Part shown: positions 45,152 to 55,122 of the stretch, in pieces
Position numbering within the stretch: the stretch's first letter is position 1
How the letters are laid out: each line of letters begins with the position of its first letter
Source: Amycolatopsis cihanbeyliensis
Lineage (GTDB): Bacteria > Actinomycetota > Actinomycetes > Mycobacteriales > Pseudonocardiaceae
Reading direction: 5' to 3'
Length of the DNA: 64,000 nt
Assembly (NCBI RefSeq): GCF_006715045.1
Contig: NZ_VFML01000001.1
Span: 1,952,501 to 2,016,500 of the forward strand
Notes under the pieces: generated by a model
Told to the model about the DNA's origin: nothing
Databases searched by the model: none
What the model saw: the letters and a program-made list of their open reading frames with translations, nothing else
Program-made: the position numbers and the translations under genes

Positions 45152-47530
45152 TTATCCGTAGTGCACGGTGGTCCGGCCGGTCTCCTTGTCGTGCTCGATC
45201 CGGCCACCCTGGAACCGCTGGGTCAGCACACCCCCGGATTCGGTCTGCCCGGCGACTGGGTAGCCCAGCCGCGACCTCTCCCAGCCGAGTGCGGACCACT
45301 TGTCCCGGATCTTGCCCCGCACCGCATGCGCCCCGCTGTTCGGGGACCAGTAGATCGAGGCGCCATCCGGGTGGGTGAGGTGGTTGTACCGCCCGACCCC
45401 GTCCGGGGTCTTGGTCTCATCAGTGGTCGGGTAGCCGAGCTCCTGTTCGGCACCGAGCCGCTTCCAGATGCTCCGGATCGCGCCGTGGATCTCATGCGCT
45501 CCGCTGTCCGGGGACCAGTAGATCGAGCCACCGTCCGGGTAGTCGAAGTCGTTGTACCGGCCGACGCCATCGGAGGCAACGAGCTCATCGGTGATCGGGT
45601 AGCCGAACAGACCCTTCTCCCAGCCGAGTTCGGCCCACTTCTTCCGGATCGCGCCGTGGATCAGGTGCGCCCCGGTGTCCGGGGACCAGTAGATCGAGGC
45701 GCCGGGTCCGTGGCTGAAGTGGTTGTACCGGCCGATACCGTCCGGGGTCTTGTGTTGGTCGGTGATCGGCACGCCGATCGCCGTGCGGTGCCCGCCGAGG
45801 TCGACGTACTTCGTGAGGACGGGGCCTTCCATCTGCTTGGCCCCGGTTTCACCGGTCCAGTACATCCGGCCGTGCTCGTAGTCGCGCCACCGCACGTCGC
45901 CGTCCGCCTGCTCCTCGTCCACCGGCCAACCAAGACGCCCCCGTATCTGGTCGTCGTTCAGCCACCGCAGCAGCAGGCCGGTGCTCACCGGGTTCTCGCC
46001 GTGTACCCGCCAACTGGCGTCGTAGATGAACAAACCGGCGTTGTCGAACCAGTGCTCGCCACTGTCGTTGGCGGCCCACAGCTGGCCGTCGATATGCCGC
46101 AGGTACCGGCCGGGCTGGCCGAACGACTCCAGCGAGACGCCGCCACCCTGCAGGCCAAGCTCGGAGCACCAGGTCGCGTCCGCGCGGAACTGGTCGCTTC
46201 CGTCGCTGGGCTGCACCTTGACCCGCAGATCCTGCTGCCGCAGGTAGACCCCCGGCCGGCCGACGACCTCCATCGAGTGGCACTCCGGGTCGGCCAGGCC
46301 GCGGATGACCTTCCAGTTGGCGTCCGTGCCGACCTCCGGGCCGGGAACCGGCTCGCCGGGATGGATCGAGGCGGGCCCGTCCTCCCCGTTACGGATGTAC
46401 CAGCCGCGCACGCCCCGGGTGTCGGCCTGCAGGGACTGCACCAACGCGTCGTACTGACCGTAGCGTAGGAAATGCGACACATCGGCGGGTCCGGAATCCA
46501 ACGCCGTCTGCGCCGCGTGCGCCAAGCCCGGGTGCACCAAGCTGTTCTCGGCCCAAGTCTTGATCTCCAGGACCCGCTTGCGGTCGGCCTCCTCCTGCTC
46601 ACGCAGTTCGTTGGCCTTGTCTCGCTCGTCGGCATCGTAGATACCGACCTCGATGAACTGCTTCCACACCGCCGGGTCCGAGCTGCGCAGCGCCGCGACC
46701 GCCGCCGCCTGCACCTCGGTGTCCGGTTCGGCGCGGTCCCACACCTCACGGATGAAGTTGTCGTCGGAGAGGTCGAGCATCCCCTCGGTGGGCACCACAC
46801 CGAGCACCGAGCGCATCGCCCTGTCCTTGGCGGCGCGGGCGCGCTGCCGGGCCTTCTCCTCCTCCGAGGCCTGCTCGTCCTCCTCGATCGCGTCGAGTTG
46901 GTCCTGCTCGTGTGCCTCGCGGATACCCTCGGCGAGGAACTGCTTCTGCGCGGCCTCGTCCGCCCCGAAAGCCTCCAGCGCCGCGGCCTTCACCCGCTCG
47001 CCCTCGGCCCGATCCCACAACTCGTAGACGAAGTCCCGGTAGCCCAGCACCAGCATCTCCGGTGGCGGTTCGATCCCGATCACCATCGCGCCGTTGCGTT
47101 TCAGCTCACGCGCGATCCGCGCCTTCTCCGCGTCGCGCAGCTCGTCGGCCTGGTCCCGCTTGACCGCCTCGTGCACACCGTTCTTGATCCACGCCGTGCA
47201 GGCGGCGTCCGAGTCCGTCTCGCCCAGCGCCAGCTCCGCCGAGGCGCGCACCTCTTCACCTTCGGCCCGGCTCCACAGCTCGAACACGAAGTTGCGGTCG
47301 CCGAGCACCAGCAGCTCATCGTCGGCCACGATCCCCAGCGCCGAGGCCGCCCGGACCTTGTCCTGCAGGGTGGCGTCCGGCACCTCGGCTGCCTCCGCCT
47401 GCTGGGCGGCCGGGGCGCCCTGCGCCGGATCGGCCGTCGCGACCGGGCTCAGCAGTCCCGCCGGGACCGCACAGATCGCGACCGCGACGACCACACGTCT
47501 CCATCGTCTTGTCGGTCTTTTCAACATCAT
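45152..47530 (-). CDS. Exported ALF-repeat / AbfB / LGFP-repeat cell-wall protein
   Basis: A 792-residue protein. A signal peptide (RRWRRVVVAVAICAVPAGLLSPVATA) precedes four ALF-type repeats (~residues 50-390; e.g. RVKAAALEAFGADEAAQKQFL, EVQAAAVAALRSSDPAVWKQFI). A beta-trefoil AbfB-like domain follows (~residues 425-525; SLESFGQPGRYLRHIDGQLW). Then come five LGFP-like repeats with GxYNHF..GPGASIYWSPDTGAHLIHGAIR units. LGFP repeats bind the actinobacterial cell envelope. I chose ATG 47530, after AAAGG; the frame extends to 47548. It is related in its repeats to the next two ALF genes. The function is probably surface anchoring or a carbohydrate-binding adhesin. Confidence 0.83.
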   Translation of the reverse strand: MMLKRPTRRWRRVVVAVAICAVPAGLLSPVATADPAQGAPAAQQAEAAEVPDATLQDKVRAASALGIVADDELLVLGDRNFVFELWSRAEGEEVRASAELALGETDSDAACTAWIKNGVHEAVKRDQADELRDAEKARIARELKRNGAMVIGIEPPPEMLVLGYRDFVYELWDRAEGERVKAAALEAFGADEAAQKQFLAEGIREAHEQDQLDAIEEDEQASEEEKARQRARAAKDRAMRSVLGVVPTEGMLDLSDDNFIREVWDRAEPDTEVQAAAVAALRSSDPAVWKQFIEVGIYDADERDKANELREQEEADRKRVLEIKTWAENSLVHPGLAHAAQTALDSGPADVSHFLRYGQYDALVQSLQADTRGVRGWYIRNGEDGPASIHPGEPVPGPEVGTDANWKVIRGLADPECHSMEVVGRPGVYLRQQDLRVKVQPSDGSDQFRADATWCSELGLQGGGVSLESFGQPGRYLRHIDGQLWAANDSGEHWFDNAGLFIYDASWRVHGENPVSTGLLLRWLNDDQIRGRLGWPVDEEQADGDVRWRDYEHGRMYWTGETGAKQMEGPVLTKYVDLGGHRTAIGVPITDQHKTPDGIGRYNHFSHGPGASIYWSPDTGAHLIHGAIRKKWAELGWEKGLFGYPITDELVASDGVGRYNDFDYPDGGSIYWSPDSGAHEIHGAIRSIWKRLGAEQELGYPTTDETKTPDGVGRYNHLTHPDGASIYWSPNSGAHAVRGKIRDKWSALGWERSRLGYPVAGQTESGGVLTQRFQGGRIEHDKETGRTTVHYG

Positions 47531-47840
47531 TCGCCTTTCATCGAGCACCGGAACTGTCTAAGTGAATCGACTGGACAATGCCCATCTGGAGACCCCCCTC
47601 AAAGGTTTATCGATCTGGAATAGCACATGTACAACGTCTGGCTTTACGGAAGAAAGGAAGCCTGCGACACTCCGCGCGGAGCGTCGCCGGACCAAATGTC
47701 GTATCCATTAATCACAACCGATGCACCTGGACTTAACCCGCGGCACCACCCGGTCATCCGCCTCAACACCCCACCCACCGCGAACAAGGCCGCCGCGGCA
47801 AGAACAACATCAAACCACCGCAATGGCTGAACTCAAGGGG
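47531..47840. other. 310-bp AT-richer intergenic region
   Basis: No convincing gene. It holds a 12-bp perfect palindrome CTCCGCGCGGAG (47670-47681, extended by GAC/GTC arms) and AT-rich tracts that probably form the promoter of the ALF/LGFP gene. The lower GC than the rest of the window fits acquired DNA. Confidence 0.5.
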
Positions 47841-48107
47841 TCACCCACAGCGGTCGGCTCGGCGTCTGGCAAGGGCGAGGAACACCGCGAGTCCGGCGGT
47901 CAGAGTCATCCCGGCGTACAGGGCGGGCCAGCGCCCGAAGCGCCAGGCGACCACCAGATAGCCAATCACGCCGAGCGCAAGGCCAATGAACACGAGGACG
48001 TACCGCATTCGGGACTTCCCATACCGGTGAATCGCATACATACCGAGCAGATAGGCTGTGATCCAGCTCAGCCAACTCGCGGTGTCGACCAGGGTCAGCG
48101 TGAGCAC
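47841..48107 (-). CDS. Small three-helix membrane protein (candidate immunity protein)
   Basis: An 88-residue protein with three hydrophobic helices: TASWLSWITAYLLGMYAIH, MRYVLVFIGLALGVIGYLVVAW, and PALYAGMTLTAGLAVFLALA. It has a basic tail. GTG 48107 lies within the last codons of the large ALF-coiled-coil gene, giving a 13-bp overlap and tight coupling; AGGAAGG is the likely ribosome-binding site. The small size, location and membrane nature are those expected of an immunity protein for an upstream toxin, but no family was recognised. It could equally be an export helper. Confidence 0.62.
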   Translation of the reverse strand: MLTLTLVDTASWLSWITAYLLGMYAIHRYGKSRMRYVLVFIGLALGVIGYLVVAWRFGRWPALYAGMTLTAGLAVFLALARRRADRCG

Positions 48108-51100
48108 CTCCCTTCCTGCTGCGGAGTGCACATTGCCCGAGCGTATCGTGCCCCTGCTGAGTTAGGACCGAAGCCGTGCTCGTGTATGTTCTGCCCGAGA
48201 GCCTCGCGGAATGAGTCCCACTTGGTAAGCGCGACCTGCTCGTTGATGAAATCCGGCGCCGATGGGTCCGACACCCTGGCGTCAACCTCCATCACCAACA
48301 TGCTTTTGCTGTTGGTGTAGAACCGGAAGTCGATAACCGATCCTGCGCCATCGAAGTGGCCTTCCTGCGCGATGAAGCGGAATCCGGCCCACTGGCCGTT
48401 CTCCTTGAGAGTGTAGGCCTTGACCGGGGCATCCATGCAGATGAACCCGAGGATCGGCAGGCAGGCGTCCAACGGGATGTGCTGCCCGTCCACGGGAAAG
48501 TCAGCCGGTGCACCGTCAATCGGAAAGCTGCAGTTGAAGCAACGTTTTAGCTCGCGCAGGACCTCCTCAGCAGTGACATGCAACGGCAGATCTTGATCGG
48601 TGGTGACCAGGAACTGCTTGTTGTAGAGATGCCGCAGGTTGCTGCCCGGCTGGCCGGCGGCCCGCCGCTCGGCCTCGGCCCGCTCGGCTGCCTCGCGTGC
48701 CCGCGCTTCCGCAGCCTCAGCGGCTCGTTGCGCATCCACCGCGCTCTGCCGGGCGTTCTTGGCGGCTTCGGCGGCCTCCTCGGCGTGTTGCTGGGCGCTC
48801 TTGGCAGCGGCCTGGGCTGCCGCGGCGTCGCGTTGCGCTTGGGCGGCGGCATTACGCGCGGCCGCGGCGTCCTGCGCGGCCGCGTTGGCCGCGGCCCGTG
48901 CGTTGGCCGCCTCCTGCTCGGCGGCGTCGGCGGAACGACCGGCCAGTGCGGCGTCCCTTGCCGCGGCGTTGGCGGCCGCTCGTGCCTTGCGGGCGTCCTC
49001 CTGAGCCTGCGCGTCGGCGCGGTTGGCGCTGGCGGCGGCCTCCCGTGCCTTGGCACCCTCGGCCGCGGCGTCCGCCGCTGCCCGCTGCGCCCGCGCGGCG
49101 GAGTCCGCGGCGGCGGATGCCGACTCGGCCGCCCTGGCCGCGGCGTCGAAGGCCGGTTTGACCTCCTTGTCCGCCTCGTCCGCGGCCTTGCGTGCGGCCC
49201 GTGCCGCGGCCACGGCTTCGTCGGCGCGCTGCTGCGCCGCCGCGGCCTGCTCCTCGCCGACCTGCTGGGCCTGTTCGGCCACCAGGGCGGCGAAGTCCGC
49301 GTCGATGTCCTCCCCGGTGAACGGGGCCACGATGGTGATCGCCGTGTTCGCCGGGTCGGTGATGCCCTCCGAGGAGGACCGTGCCGACATGGCCGCCCGC
49401 ACCGCGATCCCGGCCTGGGTCGCGGCCGATACGGCCTCGGCCTCCGCGGCGGCAGCCTCGTCCTTGGTGCGCTGCGCAGCCCACAACGCCCGCATCGCCT
49501 CGTCGGCCGCCTGCCGCGCCAGGTTTGCCGCGTTACGGGCATGCTGCGCCGCGCGTGCCTCGGCCGCGGTGGCCTCCTTGGCCTTGGCGTTGGCCTCCGT
49601 CGCCGCAGCATGCGTCTCGGCCGCGGCCGCCTCGGCCTCATCCGCGGCCGCATCCGCCCGCGCCGCGGCCGCTTCGGCCTCCCGCGCGGCCGCCCTGGCC
49701 CGCGCAGCGGCCCGGGTCGCCTCCGTCGCGTACATCCGCGCCGTGGCTGCCGCCCCCGTAGCGAGGTGAGCTGCGTTACCCGCATCGGTCGCGGCACCAG
49801 CGGCCGTATTGGCCTCCGCGCGGGCTTGATTCGCTGCCCTACGCGCGGCTTCTTCGTTCTCGCTGCCTTCGGCCGATGCCGCGATGGCCTCGAGTGCCCT
49901 TGCCCTTGCCTGTTTCGCATTGTTGGCGTAGTTCGCCCGCACCGCACGCTGCCTTGCCTGCGCTGCCTTGCGCTCCTGTTCAAGTGCGTGATTCTTGGCC
50001 TGGCCCGCGACGCGGTCCTGCTGCTCGGCCCGTGCCCGTGCCCCGGCGGCGACACTGGCCTTGTACTCGGCGGTGGACCGCGCCCGGGCCGCGACCGCGG
50101 CCTGCTGCTGGGCCCGCTGCCGCGCCGCGGCGGCATTGGCCCGTTCGGTCTCGGCACGCTGCCGCGCCTCGGCCGCCTTGCGCTGCTCCGCCTCCGCGGT
50201 CAGCCGGGCCTGCCGGGTCCGCTCCGCCGCCGCCCAGGCCCGCTGCTCGGCCTCCTGCGCCTGGATCCGCGCTCGCCTGGCCTGATCCGCCGCATGCCGG
50301 GCCGCCACGGCCTGCGCCTGGGCGGCCTCGGCCAGCGACGCGGCCGAGGCCGCGTGCTCCTCGGCGTGCTGGCGCCACCGGCGGGCCTGCTCGGCATGCG
50401 CCTCGGCCTTCTCCTGACCCTCGTTCGCCTTGTCCGTGGCCTCCGTAGCCACCACCGCATGCTGCGCGGTCTGCACCGCACCCACCGCGGCCTGCGCGGC
50501 AGCGGCCATCCCCTCGGCAATATCCGCCCAGTCCGCTCCGTAGGTCAACCCGGTCTCGATAAGGATGTCGGCCTCGCCCCGCGCCCGAGCGGAGGCGGCA
50601 TCAGCCCGCTCGGCAGCGCTACCGGCATAACCGAGCTGCCGCTCGACCTCCCGCTTCACCTCGGAGAACGACCCGTTGTGGTGCCCACCGGCCTCGTTCG
50701 CGGCCAGGATCTGCGCGGCCTCCCGCGCCTCATTGGAGGCCAGGGTCATCGCGTTCGCGGCCCGTTGCAGCGCCCGGACCCCGTCCCCGTGCGCGGACAG
50801 CAGGTTCCGCCGCGCCTTGGAAGCACGCTCGGCCTTCTTGGCCAGCTCGCTGAGCTCCTCGGCCGCCTTCTCCCGCTCCCGCTGCTGTCGCAGGTACTCC
50901 TCACGGGCAGCCGCGTCCCGCTCGGCCGCCGTCAGGTACCCGGTCTCCAGGAACTCCACGATCGCCGCGTCGGTCCCGGCATCCAACGCCGCCTGCGCGG
51001 CAGCCGACACCTCCGGCCCCGCGGAGCCCACCAGCAGTTGCACCCGCGTCCGCAGCGCAGCCATCCGCTCCGCGTCCCGCTCGGCGGTCTGCTCGTCCCG

Positions 51101-51613
51101 CGCCCTGGCGATATCCGCCCCATAGTCCAGGAACACGGCCCGGTCGTAGTCCGACCCGGCGAGCACCCGCTCCACCTCGGCGTTGAAGTACGGCCCACCC
51201 GTGCCGACCATCTCCTCGATGGCCTCCCGGTTCAGCCGGGCGGTCTCCTCCTTGCGCTCCTCCGCCCGCGCCTTCGCCTCCGGATGCCCCGTCTCCAGGA
51301 ACTCCATCACCGCCGCGTCGGTGCGCGCGTCCAGCGCGGCCTGCGCCGCCTCCCGCACCTCCACGTCCTCGTCCAGCTCGGCGATATCCGCCACCAACTG
51401 GCGCAACCGCGGATCGAAATCCGGTAAGCCGGTTTCGCCGTCCCACTCCTCATACTCGGATTCCGGCATCGGGCGGTCGGTCTCCGTGGCCGTGGTTTCC
51501 GCGGCCGCTGTGAGACGCCACGGCGCGGGGGCGGTCGGATTGACCAAGGTCGCCAGAACGGCGAGCACCAGTGCCAGAATGAGGGTTCTTCGCGCATGCC
51601 AGACTACGCGCAC
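48095..51613 (-). CDS. Large exported ALF-repeat, alanine-rich coiled-coil protein with globular C-terminal domain
   Basis: A protein of 1172 residues. An N-terminal hydrophobic export segment (RTLILALVLAVLATLV) precedes ALF repeats (VREAAQAALDARTDAAVMEFL; EVSAAAQAALDAGTDAAIVEFL). A ~700-residue Ala/Glu/Arg heptad-rich coiled coil follows. The C-terminal ~185-residue globular domain has several Cys and a GAGSVIDFRFYTNSKSMLVM strand. I chose GTG 51613 because GGAGG precedes it by 6 nt; the longer frame to 51640 adds a poly-Phe artefact. The architecture recalls polymorphic toxins, in which ALF repeats carry a C-terminal effector. The C-terminal domain itself is unidentified. An 88-aa membrane gene overlaps its end. 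Confidence 0.78.
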   Translation of the reverse strand: MRVVWHARRTLILALVLAVLATLVNPTAPAPWRLTAAAETTATETDRPMPESEYEEWDGETGLPDFDPRLRQLVADIAELDEDVEVREAAQAALDARTDAAVMEFLETGHPEAKARAEERKEETARLNREAIEEMVGTGGPYFNAEVERVLAGSDYDRAVFLDYGADIARARDEQTAERDAERMAALRTRVQLLVGSAGPEVSAAAQAALDAGTDAAIVEFLETGYLTAAERDAAAREEYLRQQREREKAAEELSELAKKAERASKARRNLLSAHGDGVRALQRAANAMTLASNEAREAAQILAANEAGGHHNGSFSEVKREVERQLGYAGSAAERADAASARARGEADILIETGLTYGADWADIAEGMAAAAQAAVGAVQTAQHAVVATEATDKANEGQEKAEAHAEQARRWRQHAEEHAASAASLAEAAQAQAVAARHAADQARRARIQAQEAEQRAWAAAERTRQARLTAEAEQRKAAEARQRAETERANAAAARQRAQQQAAVAARARSTAEYKASVAAGARARAEQQDRVAGQAKNHALEQERKAAQARQRAVRANYANNAKQARARALEAIAASAEGSENEEAARRAANQARAEANTAAGAATDAGNAAHLATGAAATARMYATEATRAAARARAAAREAEAAAARADAAADEAEAAAAETHAAATEANAKAKEATAAEARAAQHARNAANLARQAADEAMRALWAAQRTKDEAAAAEAEAVSAATQAGIAVRAAMSARSSSEGITDPANTAITIVAPFTGEDIDADFAALVAEQAQQVGEEQAAAAQQRADEAVAAARAARKAADEADKEVKPAFDAAARAAESASAAADSAARAQRAAADAAAEGAKAREAAASANRADAQAQEDARKARAAANAAARDAALAGRSADAAEQEAANARAAANAAAQDAAAARNAAAQAQRDAAAAQAAAKSAQQHAEEAAEAAKNARQSAVDAQRAAEAAEARAREAAERAEAERRAAGQPGSNLRHLYNKQFLVTTDQDLPLHVTAEEVLRELKRCFNCSFPIDGAPADFPVDGQHIPLDACLPILGFICMDAPVKAYTLKENGQWAGFRFIAQEGHFDGAGSVIDFRFYTNSKSMLVMEVDARVSDPSAPDFINEQVALTKWDSFREALGQNIHEHGFGPNSAGARYARAMCTPQQEGRCSR

Positions 51614-51666
51614 CACAAACCTCCAGAAGAAAAAAAACAAAAATAGACTCGGCTGAGCTGTCGGTT

Positions 51667-52719
51667 CTACTGGAGCATGCGCCGCTCACCGGCAAGCGCT
51701 TGTTCCAACAATTCGTTCCAGAATCGCGCCTGCTCGGCGATCGTGTCCCGCTCGGTGGTCCACTGCTGTTCGTTCTCGGTAGAGAAATCGACGGCGGCGG
51801 CCCAGTTCGGCCCGGTCGCTTCGCGCGCGGCCTCCGCGACGGCATGCCAGTTCGCCGCCTGTTCCCGTGCGATCTCGCCTGCCTCGGCCCAGGCGGTCCT
51901 GGGCTCACCGGTGTTGTCGGCGGCCGTGCGCCATGCCCTGGCGGCCGCCGCCCTCGCCTGCTCGGCAGCCTCGCCGGCGGCGTCCGACGCGGCCTGTTCC
52001 GCGGCCTGTGCCTCGGTGATCAGCCGGTTGACGGTGGCGCGCCATGCGACGTCGTTGTCCGCCATGCGCAGGCGATGCGCTTCGAGGTCCAGTCGCGCGG
52101 CGCTGGCCCAGTCATAGGCGAAGAACTCGACGAGGTCACCATCGTCCGCTGCGGGGCGAGCGGCCCACTGCGCCGCGGCGCGGACCTGGCCCCCGGGATC
52201 GTTCGATGCGAGGTGACGGACGTACGCCCGGTCGGCCTCGACCAGCGCCTCCTCCTGCTCGCCGGACTTCTCGCGGGCCAGCCGGTCGCGTTCCTCGGCT
52301 TCGGCATACCCGGTGTCGGCGAACCAGGCGCGGTCGGCATCGGTCCCTTCCACCGCGCGTTGCGCCGCGGCATGCACCTCGGGCGCGAACTCGGCGGTGT
52401 GCGTCTCCAGCACCCTGCGGGCGAAGTCCGCATCGCGTGCCGCACGTTGCCCGGCCAGTTCCCTGGCGTAGTCGTACTCGCTGATCAGGAAACGCTCGAT
52501 CGCGGCGTCACCGTTGGTCGAGGCCACCGCCCGCAACGCGGCGACCCGTACCACCGAGCGCGGGTCCCGGCGCGCGATCCACCACACGAACGCGCGGTCG
52601 GCCTCCGAAATATCGGCCGCCGCACTTTGCGTCTCGGCTGATTCATTCGCCAACACCGGGGGCGGACCGCTAACTGAGATCAAGGACAAAAGAACAGCAA
52701 CGAACGCGCATCTTCGCAC
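51667..52719 (-). CDS. Exported ALF-repeat protein
   Basis: A 350-residue protein. A signal peptide (CAFVAVLLSLISVSGPPPVLA) precedes three ALF repeats (SVVRVAALRAVASTNGDAAIERFL; EVHAAAQRAVEGTDADRAWFA; QVRAAAQWAARPAADDGDLVEFF). A helical C-terminal half is rich in Ala and Trp (AAEQARAAAARAWRTAA, ATGPNWAAAVD). GTG 52719 follows a G-rich ribosome-binding site. It is first in a run of ALF genes on this strand; the gap to the next is 53 bp and contains an unusual T-tract. The function is unknown. Confidence 0.76.
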   Translation of the reverse strand: MRRCAFVAVLLSLISVSGPPPVLANESAETQSAAADISEADRAFVWWIARRDPRSVVRVAALRAVASTNGDAAIERFLISEYDYARELAGQRAARDADFARRVLETHTAEFAPEVHAAAQRAVEGTDADRAWFADTGYAEAEERDRLAREKSGEQEEALVEADRAYVRHLASNDPGGQVRAAAQWAARPAADDGDLVEFFAYDWASAARLDLEAHRLRMADNDVAWRATVNRLITEAQAAEQAASDAAGEAAEQARAAAARAWRTAADNTGEPRTAWAEAGEIAREQAANWHAVAEAAREATGPNWAAAVDFSTENEQQWTTERDTIAEQARFWNELLEQALAGERRMLQ

Positions 52720-52872
52720 GAAACCCCCCGTCGATCAGAAACTCCCCCGATTTTACAACCGCTCATCTCGCGGATTAACGCGAACCTCACGCAGAGGCTA
52801 TCTTCCGTGCCGGTAAGTGTCACTACGCCGAACGCAGCAACGAATGGTGAGCAGGGCCACCAATATTACCGG

Positions 52873-53355
52873 TCAGGTCCGCGACCAGGCGGTACGCAAC
52901 CACTGCGCGGCGAGCACGACCATCGCGACCACCGCGACGATCATCCCGATCCCGGGGCCGTCCCCGGCGACGCCGGTGGCCGGTGCGGACTGCTGCGACC
53001 AGATCGCCAGCAGCCCGTCCACGGAGGCGAACCACCCGCCGACGGCGCAGACCCAGGCCAGCCACCACCGGCGGGTGATCAGGGCGAGGGCGGAGGCCAG
53101 GATGCCGAACCCGGTCGAGGTGGTGGCGAACAGCCGGGGAAGCCAGCCGGCCTCGCCGGCGAGCACCTGCCAGCCCGTGTGGTCACCGACCCAGGGCAGC
53201 AGCAGGCCGACGATCAGCACGAAGGTGGCCACGGCGATCACGAACCCGCGCCTGCCGAACTCGACCGTGCGCGCGGCTCTGGTCACCACCCGGTCGACGT
53301 CGGCGGCCAGGTCGTCCAGTTCCGGGTTCCGGTTGCTACCCGCTTCCTCGCTCAT
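52873..53355 (-). CDS. Conserved membrane protein downstream of miaB
   Basis: A 160-residue protein. A hydrophilic N-terminus with [20 protein letters not shown] precedes four helices ([81 protein letters not shown]). ATG 53355 overlaps the miaB stop as ATGA. The same pair occurs in mycobacteria (Rv2732c-miaB). The function is unknown. Confidence 0.83.
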   Translation of the reverse strand: MSEEAGSNRNPELDDLAADVDRVVTRAARTVEFGRRGFVIAVATFVLIVGLLLPWVGDHTGWQVLAGEAGWLPRLFATTSTGFGILASALALITRRWWLAWVCAVGGWFASVDGLLAIWSQQSAPATGVAGDGPGIGMIVAVVAMVVLAAQWLRTAWSRT

Positions 53356-54830
53356 CGCGAGCACCCGTCCTGGGCCGGGGCGGGCTGCGCGGCCGGCTGA
53401 CCGAAGGACGGCAACCCGAGGGTCACCCCGCTGGTCTTCGGGCGCGTTCCCGCCTCGGTGTTGTCCCCCGCCCTGGTACGGCGGTGCGTGAGCAGGTCAC
53501 CGTCCGCGACCAGGTAGTGCGGCGCACCGTAGGTGACCACGGCCTCCACGATGTCGCCGGGACGGACGGACCGGTCCACGGCGGGGCCCCGCGGGGTGAA
53601 GTGCACCAGCCTGCCGTCCCTGGCGCGGCCACTCATCCGGAGGGTCTCGGTGTTCTTCCGGCCCTCCCCGCTGGCCACCAGCAGCTCCACCTTCCGGCCG
53701 ACCAGCTTCCGATTCTCCGCCCAGGCGATCTCGTCCTGCAGCTCGACCAGCCGGTCGTAGCGTTCCTGCACGACCTCCTTCGGCAGCTGCCCTTCCATCT
53801 CGGCGGCGGGCGTGCCCGGCCGCTTGGAGTACTGGAAGGTGAACGCGCTGGAGAACCGGGCCTGCCGGACCACATCCAGGGTTTGCTGGAAGTCCTCTTC
53901 GGTCTCCCCGGGGAAGCCGACGATGATGTCGGTGGTGATCGCCGCGTCCGGCATCGCCGCGCGAACCTTGTCCAGGATGGAGAGGAAGCGCGCCGCGCGG
54001 TAGGAGCGGCGCATCCGCTTCAGCACCCGATCCGAGCCGGACTGCAGCGGCATGTGCAGCTGGTGGCACACGTTCGGGGTCTCGGCCATCGCGTCGATCA
54101 CGTCGTCGGTGAAGGCGGCGGGGTGCGGCGAGGTGAAGCGCACCCGCTCGAGTCCGTCCACCGCGCCGCAGGAACGCAGCAGCCGGGAGAAGGCCTGGCG
54201 CTCGCCGAACTCCACGCCGTAGGAGTTCACGTTCTGCCCGAGCAGGGTCACCTCCAGCACGCCCTCGGCCACCAGCGCGCCGACCTCGGCCAGGATCTCA
54301 CCGGGGCGGCGGTCGCGTTCCTTGCCGCGCAGCGAGGGCACGATGCAAAACGTGCACGTATTGTTACAACCGACCGAGATGGACACCCAGCCCGAGTAGG
54401 CCGAGTCGCGCCGGGCGGGCAGGGTGGAGGGGAAGGTCTCCAGCGACTCGAGGATCTCGACCTCCGCCTCGGCATTGTGCCGGGCCCGCTCCAGCAGCAC
54501 CGGCAGCGAACCGATGTTGTGCGTGCCGAAGACCACGTCCACCCAGGGCGCGCGCTTGACGATCTCGCCCCTGTCCTTCTGCGCGAGGCAGCCGCCCACC
54601 GCGATCTGCATCCCGGGGTTGGTGCCCTTGACCTGCCGCAGGTGGCCCAGGTTGCCGTACAGCTTGTTGTCCGCGTTCTCCCGGACCGCGCAGGTGTTGA
54701 ACACGACGACGTCGGGCGTCCCGCCGTCCGCAGGAACGTAGCCCGCGTCCTCCAGTTGGCCGGCCAGGCGCTCGGAGTCGTGCACGTTCATCTGACAGCC
54801 GAACGTGCGGATCTGGTAGCTGCGGGTCAC
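53352..54830 (-). CDS. miaB: tRNA-2-methylthio-N6-dimethylallyladenosine synthase MiaB
   Basis: A 492-residue radical-SAM methylthiotransferase acting on i6A37, the MiaA product. The N-terminal cluster cysteines are Cys12, Cys47 and Cys81. The radical-SAM CxxxCxxC is at 155/159/162 (GCNNTCTFC). The TRAM domain is at the C-terminus ([16 protein letters not shown]), followed by a variable tail. GTG 54830 places the TFGCQMN motif at the usual distance. It is co-transcribed with the membrane gene after it and divergent from gluABCD. Confidence 0.95.
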   Translation of the reverse strand: MTRSYQIRTFGCQMNVHDSERLAGQLEDAGYVPADGGTPDVVVFNTCAVRENADNKLYGNLGHLRQVKGTNPGMQIAVGGCLAQKDRGEIVKRAPWVDVVFGTHNIGSLPVLLERARHNAEAEVEILESLETFPSTLPARRDSAYSGWVSISVGCNNTCTFCIVPSLRGKERDRRPGEILAEVGALVAEGVLEVTLLGQNVNSYGVEFGERQAFSRLLRSCGAVDGLERVRFTSPHPAAFTDDVIDAMAETPNVCHQLHMPLQSGSDRVLKRMRRSYRAARFLSILDKVRAAMPDAAITTDIIVGFPGETEEDFQQTLDVVRQARFSSAFTFQYSKRPGTPAAEMEGQLPKEVVQERYDRLVELQDEIAWAENRKLVGRKVELLVASGEGRKNTETLRMSGRARDGRLVHFTPRGPAVDRSVRPGDIVEAVVTYGAPHYLVADGDLLTHRRTRAGDNTEAGTRPKTSGVTLGLPSFGQPAAQPAPAQDGCSR

Positions 54831-55122
54831 CCGAACTCCTGGTCAACGGCGATACCGGTATTGCATCCTCCAGGGTAGGCTGCCGCTCCCCCATGGGCGT
54901 GACGCGGGCCGGCCTGCGCACCCCGCGCGACCTGCCCTGGCATAGTTGAACGGACGGTGACTACAGTCTCCCCACGGTTCGCCGGATCACCCGTTAGGCC
55001 GATTCGGCGACGCCAGGGTTGCGTTTTGACCCGACCCGTATGCGTCGGGGGCCGCTCGGTGTTAGATGCCGATCATGCCTACCGGGGCATCACCGACCAG
55101 TGCGCGCCGCCATGGAGGCCAG

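Noticed and set aside
48578..51427. 949-residue Gly/Leu/Arg-rich frame antisense to the ALF coiled-coil gene
   Set aside because: Mirror of an alanine-rich heptad-repeat gene; no ribosome-binding site or family motif.
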